The notes below the pieces were generated by a model. It searched no databases, was not told where the DNA came from, and saw nothing but the letters and a program-made list of their open reading frames with translations. From an uncultured Paracoccaceae bacterium (GTDB lineage Bacteria; Pseudomonadota; Alphaproteobacteria; Rhodobacterales; Rhodobacteraceae): a DNA stretch of 64,000 bases. Positions 19,292 to 27,959 of this stretch are shown one piece after another. Numbering within the stretch: position 1 is the stretch's first letter; each line of letters begins with the position of its first letter. The position numbers were made by a program, and so were the translations under genes. The stretch lies in contig CALSNT010000001.1 of the NCBI GenBank assembly GCA_943787785.1, positions 191,423 to 255,422 of the forward strand. Reading direction: 5' to 3'.

Positions 19292-21463
19292 CTAGTTCCG
19301 TCGGCCGAACAGATCACCCAGCACGTCGATCAGCGCGCGTTCGATAGAATTGTCGCGCTGTTGGCGCGTCGGTTGGCGGCGGACTTGGGTTGGCGGTGGG
19401 TCCAGTGGCGTCAATTGTTGATCAAACGCGACCAGACGCGGGCCGGGACGATAGGTCGGCAGCGGTGAGATCGGCAGCCCTTCATGGACCCGCTCCATCG
19501 TTTCGCGCCAGATTTCAGCAGGAAGGCCGCCCCCGGTAACCCCGGTCAGCGGCGTGTTGTCATCATTGCCCATCCACACACCGGTCACGTAGTCGGCGGT
19601 GAAACCCAGGAACCAGGCGTCGCGTGCCTCCTGTGTCGTGCCGGTTTTCCCCGCCGCTGGACGATCTCCAAGACGGGCCCGTGTTCCTGTGCCAGCCTCA
19701 ATCACCCGGCTCATCATATAGACGAGTTGTCCGGCAGCTTCGGGCGTTATCACCCGCTCCTGAATGCCGCCTTCCTGCCCTATCATCGGAGCGCTATCCC
19801 CTTTCAGTCGCAATTCTGTCAGCCCGTAGGGCGTCACCGCCGAGCCACCGTTCAGAAAGCCCGCGAAGGCGCCCGTCATTTCGATCAGCGAACTTTCCGA
19901 CGCACCCAAGGCCAGCGCCGGCCCCTGTGCCAGGTCGCTGACAATACCAAAGCGTTCAGCCACTTCGCGTACGTTGTCGCGGCCTACTGCTTCACTGACT
20001 TTGACGGCAGGGATATTGCGGGACTGGGCCAGCGCATCGGTGAATGTCATCCGCCCCTTGAACTTGTGGTCATAGTTCTCGGGGCTCCAGGGGCCCGAAC
20101 CGGGAATATCCAAGGTCAGAGGCCGATCAACGACGGCGTCATCCTCGCGTGCCCCCAAATCCAGGGCGGTGGCATAGACGAAGGGCTTAAAAGCCGATCC
20201 TGTCTGGCGTTTCGCCATCACCGCGCGGTTAAATTGCCCTGTTACGCCACGAAACTGCCGCCCGCCGACCATCGCGCGCACAGCGCCGTCGGCCGACATG
20301 ACCACGATCGCCGCCTGCGCGACCGAGTCCGCCTTCACCTGCGTGTCAAACACCTGCTGCAGTGCCTCCTCGGCGGCCTGCTGAATTCGTGGGTCCATTG
20401 TGGTGCGGATGATGACATCTTCAGTTGTCTCATCGGTCAGAAAATCCGGGCCGGCTTCCATCACCCAATCGGCGAAATAGCCACCCGCGCGGGCTTCGGC
20501 CGCTTCTGACAGAACCGCCGGGTTATCCCGCGAGGCCAGCATCTCACCCTCGCTGATATAACCCTGATCCTCCATCAGCCCTAGCACGACCGAGGCCCGA
20601 TCCTGCGCGCGCTGTAGATCGCGCGTCGGGGCATAATAGGATGGGGCCACGAGCAACCCGGCAAGCATCGCTGACTCCGCCGCCGTCAGATCCTGCGACG
20701 ACTTGCCAAAATACCGTGCACTGGCTGCTTCGAACCCGCGTGCCCCGGCGCCCATGTAGGCGCGGTTCAGATAGATCGTAAGAATATCTTCCTTCGAATA
20801 GCGCGCTTCCATCGCCATCGAGAACGGAATTTCCTTAATCTTACGCGCCAGCGTGGTGCGCCGGCATTCGGCCTCATACTCCGCTTCGGTCTGACCAGCG
20901 GATGGGTCAAATGGGTTGCCAAGACAGATCAGTTTAGCGACCTGCTGCGTGATGGTAGAACCTCCGTTGCCCTGCAACGGCCCGCGCCCTTCCCGCAGGT
21001 TCAGACGGATCGCGCTGGCGATGCCGCGCGGCGAGATACCGAAATGGCGATAGAATCGTTTGTCCTCGGTCGCGACAACGGCGTTGCGAAGGTGGGCCGA
21101 GACATTGGCAGCCGAAACATGTCCACCGAACTGTTCGCCGCGCCAGGCAAAGACCTGATCATACCGGTCGCGTAATTCCACCGAGCCCTTGGCGCGCCCG
21201 TCCACAAGGGCAGCAACGGACGGCAAAGTGGTGAAGTAATAGCCGGTTACACCCAGCAGGACGAGGCCTGCAATCAGCGCTCCGCGCCAGATCAATCCAA
21301 AGGTCAGGCGAAATACCCAGCGGAAAAATGCACCGACGAAACCGCCTCGACGAGCGGGCTTGCTGGCCTTCCCGCGCCGCTTCTTGCCGCTGCTTGCCGC
21401 CTTGCGTTGATGTCGCACTTCCGCCCTTAACGGCGGTTTCCTGCTTCCCGAACCACTCATCAC
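19292..21463 (-). CDS. Class A penicillin-binding protein (PBP1A-type)
   Basis: This 723-residue bifunctional murein synthase has a Lys/Arg-rich cytoplasmic tail, one membrane anchor (about residues 55-80) and a GT51 glycosyltransferase domain with catalytic Glu133 in ATEDKRFYRHFG and GGSTITQQVAKL. The transpeptidase domain carries Ser423 and Lys426 in TGSAFKPF, SRN at 481-483 and KTGTT from Lys606. The tail is Pro/Gln/Arg-rich. It polymerises and cross-links peptidoglycan at the inner membrane. Orthologous to PbpC/MrcA-type enzymes; which paralog is uncertain. Confidence 0.95.
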   Translation of the reverse strand: MMSGSGSRKPPLRAEVRHQRKAASSGKKRRGKASKPARRGGFVGAFFRWVFRLTFGLIWRGALIAGLVLLGVTGYYFTTLPSVAALVDGRAKGSVELRDRYDQVFAWRGEQFGGHVSAANVSAHLRNAVVATEDKRFYRHFGISPRGIASAIRLNLREGRGPLQGNGGSTITQQVAKLICLGNPFDPSAGQTEAEYEAECRRTTLARKIKEIPFSMAMEARYSKEDILTIYLNRAYMGAGARGFEAASARYFGKSSQDLTAAESAMLAGLLVAPSYYAPTRDLQRAQDRASVVLGLMEDQGYISEGEMLASRDNPAVLSEAAEARAGGYFADWVMEAGPDFLTDETTEDVIIRTTMDPRIQQAAEEALQQVFDTQVKADSVAQAAIVVMSADGAVRAMVGGRQFRGVTGQFNRAVMAKRQTGSAFKPFVYATALDLGAREDDAVVDRPLTLDIPGSGPWSPENYDHKFKGRMTFTDALAQSRNIPAVKVSEAVGRDNVREVAERFGIVSDLAQGPALALGASESSLIEMTGAFAGFLNGGSAVTPYGLTELRLKGDSAPMIGQEGGIQERVITPEAAGQLVYMMSRVIEAGTGTRARLGDRPAAGKTGTTQEARDAWFLGFTADYVTGVWMGNDDNTPLTGVTGGGLPAEIWRETMERVHEGLPISPLPTYRPGPRLVAFDQQLTPLDPPPTQVRRQPTRQQRDNSIERALIDVLGDLFGRRN

Positions 21464-21611
21464 CCTGCCACCACTACTGCCTCAATCCCCACAGATAGGG
21501 GCTTTCCCGGCGAATGTGGAGTGGCAGTCGCCATAAGCGGCGTTTCGCCGCCGCCAAAAAAATAGGCGATTGCCCGATTTCGTGCATTTTTTGTAAACGA
21601 GGTCGGTTTTC

Positions 21612-21679
21612 TGCGCCTGCGAAAGCGGGCGAATGCTTGCTGCACCTGCGAAGGCGAGTCCGAATAGCGCGCAAGTGCA
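21612..21679. promoter_or_regulatory. Direct and inverted repeats upstream of glnK
   Basis: TGCGCCTGCGAAAGCG at 21612-21627 recurs as TGCACCTGCGAAGGCG at 21641-21656, 29 nt apart. The first ten bases of the second copy (TGCACCTGCG) form an imperfect inverted repeat with CGCAAGTGCA at 21670-21679 (9 of 10). All lie just before the glnK ribosome binding site (TGGAGG, 21685-21690). Nitrogen-control binding sites are plausible because glnK-amtB operons are usually NtrC-regulated, but these do not closely match the enteric NtrC consensus. Confidence 0.35.
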
Positions 21680-21696
21680 AGCAATGGAGGCCGCAT

Positions 21697-22035
21697 GTGA
21701 AACTTATCATCGCAACCATAAAACCATTTCGTCTGGATCAGGTCCGCGAGGCGCTGACTGAAATTGGCGTGCGCGGCATGATGGTGTCAGAAATCAAGGG
21801 ATTTGGCGCACAATCGGGCCATACCGAGATTTATCGCGGCGCAGAATACACGGTGAACTTCGTCCCGAAAATCCGCCTCGACATCGTTGTGCCGGACGCA
21901 ATGGCCGATCAGGTGACCGACGCAATCGTAAAATCAGCCGCCACCGGCAAGATCGGCGACGGCAAAATTTTCACGTTGGATGTGGAAAACGCCGTGCGCG
22001 TACGCACCGGCGAAACCAACGAGGACGCCCTGTGA
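21697..22035 (+). CDS. glnK: Nitrogen regulatory protein P-II
   Basis: The protein has 112 residues, the standard P-II length. The T-loop contains GHTEIYRGAEYTVNFVPK with Tyr51, the uridylylation site. The C-terminal signature is KIGDGKIFTLDVENAVRVRTGE. It senses 2-oxoglutarate and ATP/ADP and, when unmodified, docks on AmtB to block ammonium uptake. Start is GTG 21697 with TGGAGG six nt upstream. The pairing with amtB marks it as the GlnK type rather than GlnB. Confidence 0.97.
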   Translation: MKLIIATIKPFRLDQVREALTEIGVRGMMVSEIKGFGAQSGHTEIYRGAEYTVNFVPKIRLDIVVPDAMADQVTDAIVKSAATGKIGDGKIFTLDVENAVRVRTGETNEDAL

Positions 22036-22058
22036 GGCGCATCAAAGGACACGCAAAA

Positions 22059-23375
22059 ATGAACAAACTCCTGATATCAAGCGCCGCATTCGCGCTGCTG
22101 CCGGGGCTGGCACTGGCGCAGGACGCCGACGTCACCCCGACGATGGCCGACATCGGCTTCATCTTCACCACCTTCATGTTCCTCGTCTCGGGCTTTCTGG
22201 TCTTCTTCATGGCAGCCGGATTCGCGATGCTGGAGGCCGGGCTGGTGCGGGGCAAAAACGTTGCCATGCAGCTGACCAAGAACATCGCGCTATTCTCGCT
22301 GGCGTCGCTTTTCTTCTATCTGCTCGGTTACAACCTGATGTACCCCGGCGACGGGTGGAGCATCGACGGGATGCTCGGCGCATTCTCGATCACCTCGCTG
22401 GAACCAGTGGGCCTCGAAGGGGCCGAACCTGATCTGACATACGCCTCGGTCGGCTCTGATTTCTTCTTTCAACTGATGTTCTGTGCGGCGACTGCGTCAA
22501 TCGTGTCGGGTGCCTTGGCCGAGCGGATCAAGCTCTGGCCGTTCCTGGTCTTCGTTATCGTGCTGACGGCAGTGATCTACCCGATTCAGGCCAGCTGGAA
22601 ATGGGGCGGAGGCTTCCTTGATGCCGCTGGCTTCCAGGACTTCGCAGGCTCCACCGTGGTGCACTCGGTGGGTGGCTGGGCCGCTCTGGCGGGCGCGCTG
22701 ATCCTTGGTCCGCGTTTGGGCAAGTACAAAGATGGCCGCGTTGTGCCGATGCCGGGGTCGAACCTGGCTCTGGCAACACTGGGTACATTCATCCTGTGGC
22801 TCGGCTGGTTTGGCTTCAACGGCGGATCGCAGCTGTATATGGACACCGCTGGCAACGTTGCCGACATCAGCCGGATTTTCAGCAACACAAACATTGCGGC
22901 TGCGGCCGGTGCAATTGCGGCGCTGATCCTGACGCAGCTTCTGTACAAGAAGCCTGATCTGACGATGGTGTTGAACGGTGCGCTGGCAGGTCTGGTCTCG
23001 ATCACCGCGGAACCGCTGACGCCCTCGCTGGTCTCAGCAACGCTAATCGGGGCCGTCGGAGGCGTAATCGTTGTCTTCGCAGTGCCGATGCTGGATCGCT
23101 TCAAGATCGACGATGTGGTCGGCGCAATCCCGGTCCACCTGTTTGCGGGGATCTGGGGAACTATCGCAGTGGTTTTCACCAATGACGCGGCGAATATCGG
23201 AACTCAGCTTTATGCGATTATCGTGGTTGGTCTGTTTGTCTTTCTTGCCTCGGCGATTGTCTGGCTTGCTCTGAAAGCTATCGTCGGCATCCGTGTCGCA
23301 GAAGAGGCCGAAATCAACGGGCTGGATATGGCCGAACTGGGTATGGAGGCGTACCCAGAGTTTTCCAACGCCTGA
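22059..23375 (+). CDS. amtB: Ammonium transporter
   Basis: From ATG 22059 (AAGGA upstream) the product has 438 residues with a cleavable signal peptide (LISSAAFALLPGLALAQ) and eleven predicted membrane helices. Conserved pore features include ASIVSGALAERIK, the pore histidine in VHSVGGWAALAGA and the second in PVHLFAGIWGT. It conducts ammonium across the inner membrane and is gated by GlnK. It follows glnK by 23 nt and ends in a strong terminator. Confidence 0.97.
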   Translation: MNKLLISSAAFALLPGLALAQDADVTPTMADIGFIFTTFMFLVSGFLVFFMAAGFAMLEAGLVRGKNVAMQLTKNIALFSLASLFFYLLGYNLMYPGDGWSIDGMLGAFSITSLEPVGLEGAEPDLTYASVGSDFFFQLMFCAATASIVSGALAERIKLWPFLVFVIVLTAVIYPIQASWKWGGGFLDAAGFQDFAGSTVVHSVGGWAALAGALILGPRLGKYKDGRVVPMPGSNLALATLGTFILWLGWFGFNGGSQLYMDTAGNVADISRIFSNTNIAAAAGAIAALILTQLLYKKPDLTMVLNGALAGLVSITAEPLTPSLVSATLIGAVGGVIVVFAVPMLDRFKIDDVVGAIPVHLFAGIWGTIAVVFTNDAANIGTQLYAIIVVGLFVFLASAIVWLALKAIVGIRVAEEAEINGLDMAELGMEAYPEFSNA

Positions 23376-23391
23376 GTTTTGGCGATAAAAC

Positions 23392-23424
23392 AAAGGCCGC
23401 CCGGTGCATTCCGGGCGGCCTTTT
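23392..23424 (+). terminator. Rho-independent terminator of glnK-amtB
   Basis: A perfect 13-bp stem (10 bp of it GGCCGCCCGG/CCGGGCGGCC, extended by A-T pairs) with loop TGCATT lies 16 nt after the amtB stop and runs into TTTT. Because the stem is flanked by A on one side and T on the other, it could also serve the convergent aminotransferase gene. Confidence 0.9.
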
Positions 23425-23454
23425 CATTGGGTCGGAAATCGGATGGATCGCCCG

Positions 23455-24639
23455 CTAAACCCCGGCCGCCACGATCGCATCTGCCAAAATCGGCACGGTC
23501 TCCGCGTTCAAACCGGCGATGTTCATGCGACTGTCGCCGACCATGTAGATCCCATGATCATCGCGCATCTTCGCCACTTGTTCAGGCGTTGCGCCAATCC
23601 GGGAAAACATGCCGCGATGCTGGGCAATGAACCCGAACCTGTCGGAGCCGGTGCGCTTTTGCAGAGCCTTCGCCAACTGCGTCCGCAAATCCAGCATCGA
23701 GGTCCGCACGGCTTCCAACTCGGCTTCCCAATCCGCGCGCAGGGCGGGATCGTTCAGGATCATTGTGACCAGCCGTGCCCCGTGGTCAGGGGGAAACGAA
23801 AAGTTCTGTCGGTTCAGGAACGCCAGCGTCGCCTGCGACTTGTCGCGCGCCGCTGCATCCGGAGCCACGGCCATCAAAATGCCAGTGCGTTCGCGGTAGA
23901 TGCCAAAATTCTTCGAACAGCTTGCGGCGATCAGCGTTTCAGGAAGGCGCGAGGCGATCAGCCGCGTCCCGGCGGCGTCCGCCTCCAGCCCGTCGCCGAA
24001 GCCCTGATAGGCGATGTCGATCAGAGGCGTTGCGCCTTTGGCGGCCAGAAGGTCAGCGACGGCGGACCATTCCGGACCGGTCAGGTTCGCGCCGGTCGGG
24101 TTGTGGCAGCATCCGTGCAGCAGTACGACGTCGCCTTCCTGCACGCGCTCCAGATCGCCCATCATACCGGCGAAATCGACACCGCGTGAGGCCTCATCAA
24201 AATACCGATATGTCTGCATTTTCATGCCGAGGTACTTGATGATCGATGGGTGGTTCGGCCAGGTCGGATCGGAAATCCAAACCGTCGCGTCTGGGGCCGC
24301 CATCTGGATCAACTCCAGCGCCTGCCGGATTGCCCCGGTGCCGCCCGGCGTCGCTGCTGCTGCCACCCGCTCGGCTGGTACGCTGTCGGCCAGAATCAGC
24401 CTGCGCATTGCATCTGCGAATGCGGGATCGCCCGCAAGGCCGGTGTAAGCCTTGGTCGCCTCAGCTTCCCACAGCTGCTTTTCAGCTTGTTTCACGGCTG
24501 CCATCACCGGCGTCAGGCCGCTGGCGTCGCGATAGACGCCGACGCCGAGGTCGATCTTATCGGAACGCGGGTCATCGCGGAACATCTTGACCAGCATCAG
24601 GATTTTGTCTTTTGGCTGGTCTTGCAGGGTGGTCAGCAT
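23455..24639 (-). CDS. Aspartate/aromatic amino acid aminotransferase, class I
   Basis: This 394-residue PLP enzyme is of the AspC/TyrB branch. Lys243 in SCSKNFGIYRERTG is the Schiff-base lysine. Other features are LGVGVYRDASG, AYTGLAGDPAF, CCHNPTGANLT with the PLP-contacting Asn, and MNIAGLN near the C-terminus. It transfers amino groups between aspartate or aromatic amino acids and 2-oxoglutarate in the cytoplasm. The sulfurtransferase gene ends 1 nt beyond its start, so the two form an operon. Confidence 0.95.
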   Translation of the reverse strand: MLTTLQDQPKDKILMLVKMFRDDPRSDKIDLGVGVYRDASGLTPVMAAVKQAEKQLWEAEATKAYTGLAGDPAFADAMRRLILADSVPAERVAAAATPGGTGAIRQALELIQMAAPDATVWISDPTWPNHPSIIKYLGMKMQTYRYFDEASRGVDFAGMMGDLERVQEGDVVLLHGCCHNPTGANLTGPEWSAVADLLAAKGATPLIDIAYQGFGDGLEADAAGTRLIASRLPETLIAASCSKNFGIYRERTGILMAVAPDAAARDKSQATLAFLNRQNFSFPPDHGARLVTMILNDPALRADWEAELEAVRTSMLDLRTQLAKALQKRTGSDRFGFIAQHRGMFSRIGATPEQVAKMRDDHGIYMVGDSRMNIAGLNAETVPILADAIVAAGV

Positions 24640-24640
24640 C

Positions 24641-25495
24641 TCAGGCCTCTCCAGTGGCGATTATAAGATCTTTGTACTGGCCCCATTCCGTCCACGAGCC
24701 ATCGTATAGGGCGTTGTCCCGATGTCCGATGCGCTCCAGCGCCACGGACAGGATGGCGGCTGTGACGCCGGATCCGCATGTGGTGATGATCGGTTTGGAC
24801 AGATCAACACCGGCGGAACGGAATATCATCTCCAGCATCTCAGGGGCTTTCATAGTGCCATCTGCATTTAGCAGCGTTTTGTACGGCACATTTTTCGAGC
24901 CCGGAATATGCCCTGCGCGCAGTCCCTCGCGCGGCTCCGGAGCATCGCCGCGAAACCGCTCGGCGGCGCGGGCATCAACAATCTCATGGTCGCCCAACTT
25001 GGCAGCGGCAGCGACTTCGGTCACGTCGCGAACCAGTCTGTTCTGACGACTAACGGTCATGTGCCGATCCCGGATCAGCGGGTCGTTGTCGGTGATCTCA
25101 TGCCCCTCGGCAAGCCATTTCGGCAGGCCGCCGTCCAGCACCGCCACGTCGGTCTTGCCCATCAGGCGGAACAACCACCAGACACGGGCTGCGGAAAACA
25201 GCCCAGCGCCATCGTAGACCACCACCTGATGCCCGTCGCCGATGCCCATGGCACGCATACGGGACATGAACATCTCGACCGGTGGTACCATATGCGGCAG
25301 TGCACTGCGTTTGTCGGATATCTCATCGATGTCGAAGAAACGTGCGCCGGGGATGTGCCGCTCGGCGTACTCCGAGCGCCCGTCGCGTTGATCAGCGGGC
25401 AAATACCAACTTGCATCCAGCAACCGCAGGTCGGGCATTTTCAGTCGCGCGGCCAGCCAATCGGTCGAGACCAGGGTCCTCGGATCGTCTGTCAT
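24641..25495 (-). CDS. sseA: 3-mercaptopyruvate sulfurtransferase
   Basis: The 284-residue protein has two rhodanese domains. The N-terminal one is catalytically inactive, with YDGAGLFSAARVWW. The C-terminal one carries the active Cys240 in TTCGSGVTAAILS; the CGSGVTA loop is specific to mercaptopyruvate rather than thiosulfate sulfurtransferases. It transfers sulfur from 3-mercaptopyruvate to thiols or cyanide. The downstream aminotransferase could supply 3-mercaptopyruvate by transaminating cysteine, which gives the gene pair a coherent role (inference). Confidence 0.94.
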   Translation of the reverse strand: MTDDPRTLVSTDWLAARLKMPDLRLLDASWYLPADQRDGRSEYAERHIPGARFFDIDEISDKRSALPHMVPPVEMFMSRMRAMGIGDGHQVVVYDGAGLFSAARVWWLFRLMGKTDVAVLDGGLPKWLAEGHEITDNDPLIRDRHMTVSRQNRLVRDVTEVAAAAKLGDHEIVDARAAERFRGDAPEPREGLRAGHIPGSKNVPYKTLLNADGTMKAPEMLEMIFRSAGVDLSKPIITTCGSGVTAAILSVALERIGHRDNALYDGSWTEWGQYKDLIIATGEA

Positions 25496-25583
25496 CTGCT
25501 GCCGCCCCCACGCCGGAAATTTCAGCCCCTCACCTAGCCAGAGGCCGGGCCAAGGACAAGACCGTCGCGCGGGCGGCTAGGTT

Positions 25584-25871
25584 TTACTTGGCCATCGCGC
25601 TTTTGATCATCCCGATCACGGCCATCAGCACACCGCCGCCAACGCCGCCGCTGGCGACCTGTCCGACAATCGCACCGATATCCATGCCGCCTGCCGCGTC
25701 TGCTGCTGCGGGGGCTGCCCCCATCATGCCGAGGATGTAAGATCCGGCGCCGCCGCCGACTATCCCGGCGACCGAGTTCATAACAGTGCCCATATCCAGT
25801 TTTGGTGCCACTTTTCCGACGACATTGCCGCCGACCGCGCCGGAAATTAGCCCGATAATTAGTTCAAGCAT
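25584..25871 (-). CDS. Small glycine-rich membrane protein, 95 aa
   Basis: The protein is composed almost entirely of Gly, Ala, Val, Ile and Met with few charges. It has three hydrophobic segments: LIIGLISGAVGGNVVG, VAGIVGGGAGSYILGMMG and GGGVLMAVIGMIKSAMA. Glycine-zipper-like spacing (GxxxG) suggests helix packing or oligomerisation in the membrane. No named function. It stands alone between the sulfurtransferase and smpB genes, with AGGAG upstream of the start. Confidence 0.75.
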   Translation of the reverse strand: MLELIIGLISGAVGGNVVGKVAPKLDMGTVMNSVAGIVGGGAGSYILGMMGAAPAAADAAGGMDIGAIVGQVASGGVGGGVLMAVIGMIKSAMAK

Positions 25872-25995
25872 GTCTGCTCCTTAAACGGGGACATGTTGTG
25901 GTTTCAGCCCGCGCGGCCCCTCGCGACAAAGCTACCCTCTTTTCGGGCAAATCAACGATAAAATCAACATATTGTGTATTGGCGGCGTTTCGCTT

Positions 25996-26472
25996 CTAGC
26001 CATGATCGCGCATCAGACGCGATTTTTGACGCTGCCAGTCCCGTTTCGCGCTGGTTTCGCGCTTGTCCTGGTTCTTCTTGCCCTTGGCGATGGCGATCTT
26101 GATCTTAGCCAGTCCGCGATGGTTGAAATACAGTACTAGCGGCACCAGCGTCATGCCCTCGCGTTGGGTCGCCTGCCACATCTTTGCCAATTCGCGGTTC
26201 GATACCAACAGCTTGCGCCGACGGCGGGCCTCGTGCCCCCAGGTTTTTGCCGGATCATAGGGCGCAATGTACGAGTTCACCAGCCACAGCTCCCCCTCGT
26301 CGACCGTCGCATAGCTTTCCGCGATATTGGCGGTGTTGAGGCGCAGGCTCTTAACCTCGGAGCCCATCAGTTGGATGCCGCATTCGACGTCCTCCTCGAT
26401 GGCATAGTCGTACCGCGCACGCCGGTTTTCGGCGATCACCTTGTAGTTTGGATTGTCCTTTGGCTTTGCCAT
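25996..26472 (-). CDS. smpB: SsrA-binding protein
   Basis: SmpB brings tmRNA to stalled ribosomes for trans-translation. The 158-residue length is usual. Diagnostic stretches: [52 protein letters not shown] and the C-terminal basic tail [17 protein letters not shown]. No ssrA gene was found nearby. The gene stands alone; its start is 84 nt from the divergent ion-channel-like gene. Confidence 0.98.
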   Translation of the reverse strand: MAKPKDNPNYKVIAENRRARYDYAIEEDVECGIQLMGSEVKSLRLNTANIAESYATVDEGELWLVNSYIAPYDPAKTWGHEARRRRKLLVSNRELAKMWQATQREGMTLVPLVLYFNHRGLAKIKIAIAKGKKNQDKRETSAKRDWQRQKSRLMRDHG

Positions 26473-26556
26473 GGCAGCGATCTAGGCACTGGTTGCCCTT
26501 TAGTCCAGCCGCAGGCGCACTTGACCGGTGCGTGATGCAACGGGATAAGCCCGTCG

Positions 26557-27009
26557 ATGATTGAAGAAACCAACATCCTGATCCAGATCGCACTGGGCAG
26601 TGCCTTGATAATGGGGTCCATCATCATTGCCGGTGTATTTTACTGGGCGCTGGAAACGCTGACCAAGGCGCTGCGCGGGTGGTCCTTGCGACCACCTCAC
26701 GGCCCAAAGGTGATGGTTCTGCTGTGCCTGTCGGTTTTGATGAGCGTTGCGATTCTCAGCGCGACGATTTGGATGTGGGCGGTTACCCTGCGATCACTCG
26801 GGATATTCGGAACCCTAGAAAGCTCGGTATTCTTCGCGTTGACGGCGTTCACGACGCTTGGCCTGACCGAGAATGAATTGCCGTCGGCATGGCGATTGCT
26901 GGGTGGAATGGCGGCGGCGAATGGTTTTCTGGGCTTTGGAATGATCACAGCGTTGCTGGTGGAATCACTGCGCGATCTGCGTTCCAAGCAGCGGGATGCG
27001 TTGGAGTGA
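26557..27009 (+). CDS. Two-pore-domain-style ion channel family membrane protein
   Basis: This 150-residue protein has three or four hydrophobic segments: residues about 8-32, 52-76, a pore-helix-like FFALTAFTTLGL at about 92-103, and GGMAAANGFLGFGMITALLV at about 112-131. The order helix, pore loop, helix resembles the Ion_trans_2 family, but the selectivity filter reads TTLGL instead of TVGYG, so potassium selectivity is doubtful. An atypical channel or a channel-derived sensor is possible. Confidence 0.7.
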   Translation: MIEETNILIQIALGSALIMGSIIIAGVFYWALETLTKALRGWSLRPPHGPKVMVLLCLSVLMSVAILSATIWMWAVTLRSLGIFGTLESSVFFALTAFTTLGLTENELPSAWRLLGGMAAANGFLGFGMITALLVESLRDLRSKQRDALE

Positions 27010-27016
27010 AAGCCGG

Positions 27017-27427
27017 CTAGTGCGCGTGCCAGCCCGATATCACAGCATCAACTTCGAATTCGACCAGCCATTCCGGATTCACGAACCGGGTCACGGCCAT
27101 GATTGTGTCTACAGGGCGGACATCGGCGAAGAAATCTTTCCGGACATCAATCGCTTCGCGCCAACGCTCGATATCGGTCAGGAGGACTCGTGTTCGCACC
27201 ACGTCATGCAGCCCTGACCCGGCCTGTTCCAACGCCCCTTTGATGATTGTCAGGCACTGGCGGGTCTGCGCGGCCACGTCTCCGATGCCAACTGTTTTGC
27301 CGTCTGCGTCCACCGGCGCCGTCCCACCGATCGAGATGTAAGGTCCAACCCGTACAGCGCGGGAAAATCCGACGATCGCCTCCATCGGGTTGCCGTTCGA
27401 GATCAGTTCGCGGTCGTATCCGGACAT
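27017..27427 (-). CDS. RidA family protein (second copy)
   Basis: From ATG 27427 this is a 136-residue RidA/YjgF/UK114 protein of the short subgroup: FSRAVRVGPYISIGGTAP, AQTRQCLTIIKGALEQAG and VVRTRVLLTDIERW, with the conserved Arg of the active-site cleft. FVNPEWLVEFEVDAV resembles the family C-terminus. It differs from the RidA at 16501-16965 in length and sequence, so the two likely act on different imines. Last gene of a three-gene unit after dapA and the P-loop kinase. Confidence 0.92.
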   Translation of the reverse strand: MSGYDRELISNGNPMEAIVGFSRAVRVGPYISIGGTAPVDADGKTVGIGDVAAQTRQCLTIIKGALEQAGSGLHDVVRTRVLLTDIERWREAIDVRKDFFADVRPVDTIMAVTRFVNPEWLVEFEVDAVISGWHAH

Positions 27428-27451
27428 TCTGCCCCCCATTTTCTCAGCGCT

Positions 27452-27955
27452 TCATGCTTCGATGATAACACCATTGCGCTCTGCCAGTTCGCTTGCCTCC
27501 GGCGCTTCCCAGATGCCCTCCATGAAGTCGAACATTTCGCGGGTTACATGTAGCGCGAAGGTCTCTCCTTTTTCGGCGTTGCGTTGCTGCACCCGACCCC
27601 AGCGCAGGTCTTTTGGTACATCAACGAAGTGGAGCGTCACTGGCACGCCAAGCGAGTCGGCCCAGTCGTAAAACAGCGTACGCTCGTGCAAATTGGTGAA
27701 GCCGCAGTCGAACACCGCGGGCTGCCCGGCTTCCAGAAGATGCTCCGCAGTCGCGCGCATCTGCGCGCAACATCGCTGCACACGCTCGTAAAACCAGTTG
27801 AAATCTGAAGTTGGGTCCCGGTCCGGAAAGAACAGCACCGCGTTCCAGTCGTCGATGGAAAACCGCAAGCCATTCAGATCGCGGCGCAAGCCTTCGGCAT
27901 AGGTCGACTTTCCGGCTCCCGTGAGGCCGGAGATCATGTGAACATGTGCCGCCAT
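27452..27955 (-). CDS. AAA/zeta-like P-loop kinase or ATPase
   Basis: The 167-residue protein has a Walker A motif GLTGAGKST at residues 9-17, a short Asp-containing FSIDDWNAVLF, and FDCGFTNLHER as a probable Walker B/switch. It resembles small-molecule or polynucleotide kinases of the AAA_33 group (often annotated as ATP-binding protein), which phosphorylate sugars, antibiotics or nucleic acid ends. Substrate unknown. It lies between dapA (4 nt gap) and a RidA gene (24 nt). Confidence 0.85.
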   Translation of the reverse strand: MAAHVHMISGLTGAGKSTYAEGLRRDLNGLRFSIDDWNAVLFFPDRDPTSDFNWFYERVQRCCAQMRATAEHLLEAGQPAVFDCGFTNLHERTLFYDWADSLGVPVTLHFVDVPKDLRWGRVQQRNAEKGETFALHVTREMFDFMEGIWEAPEASELAERNGVIIEA

Positions 27956-27959
27956 ATGC

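Noticed and set aside
21532-21548. TGGCA-containing sequence upstream of glnK as a sigma-54 promoter
   Set aside because: The required GC dinucleotide is not at the canonical 10-nt spacing from GG; the positions there read AA.
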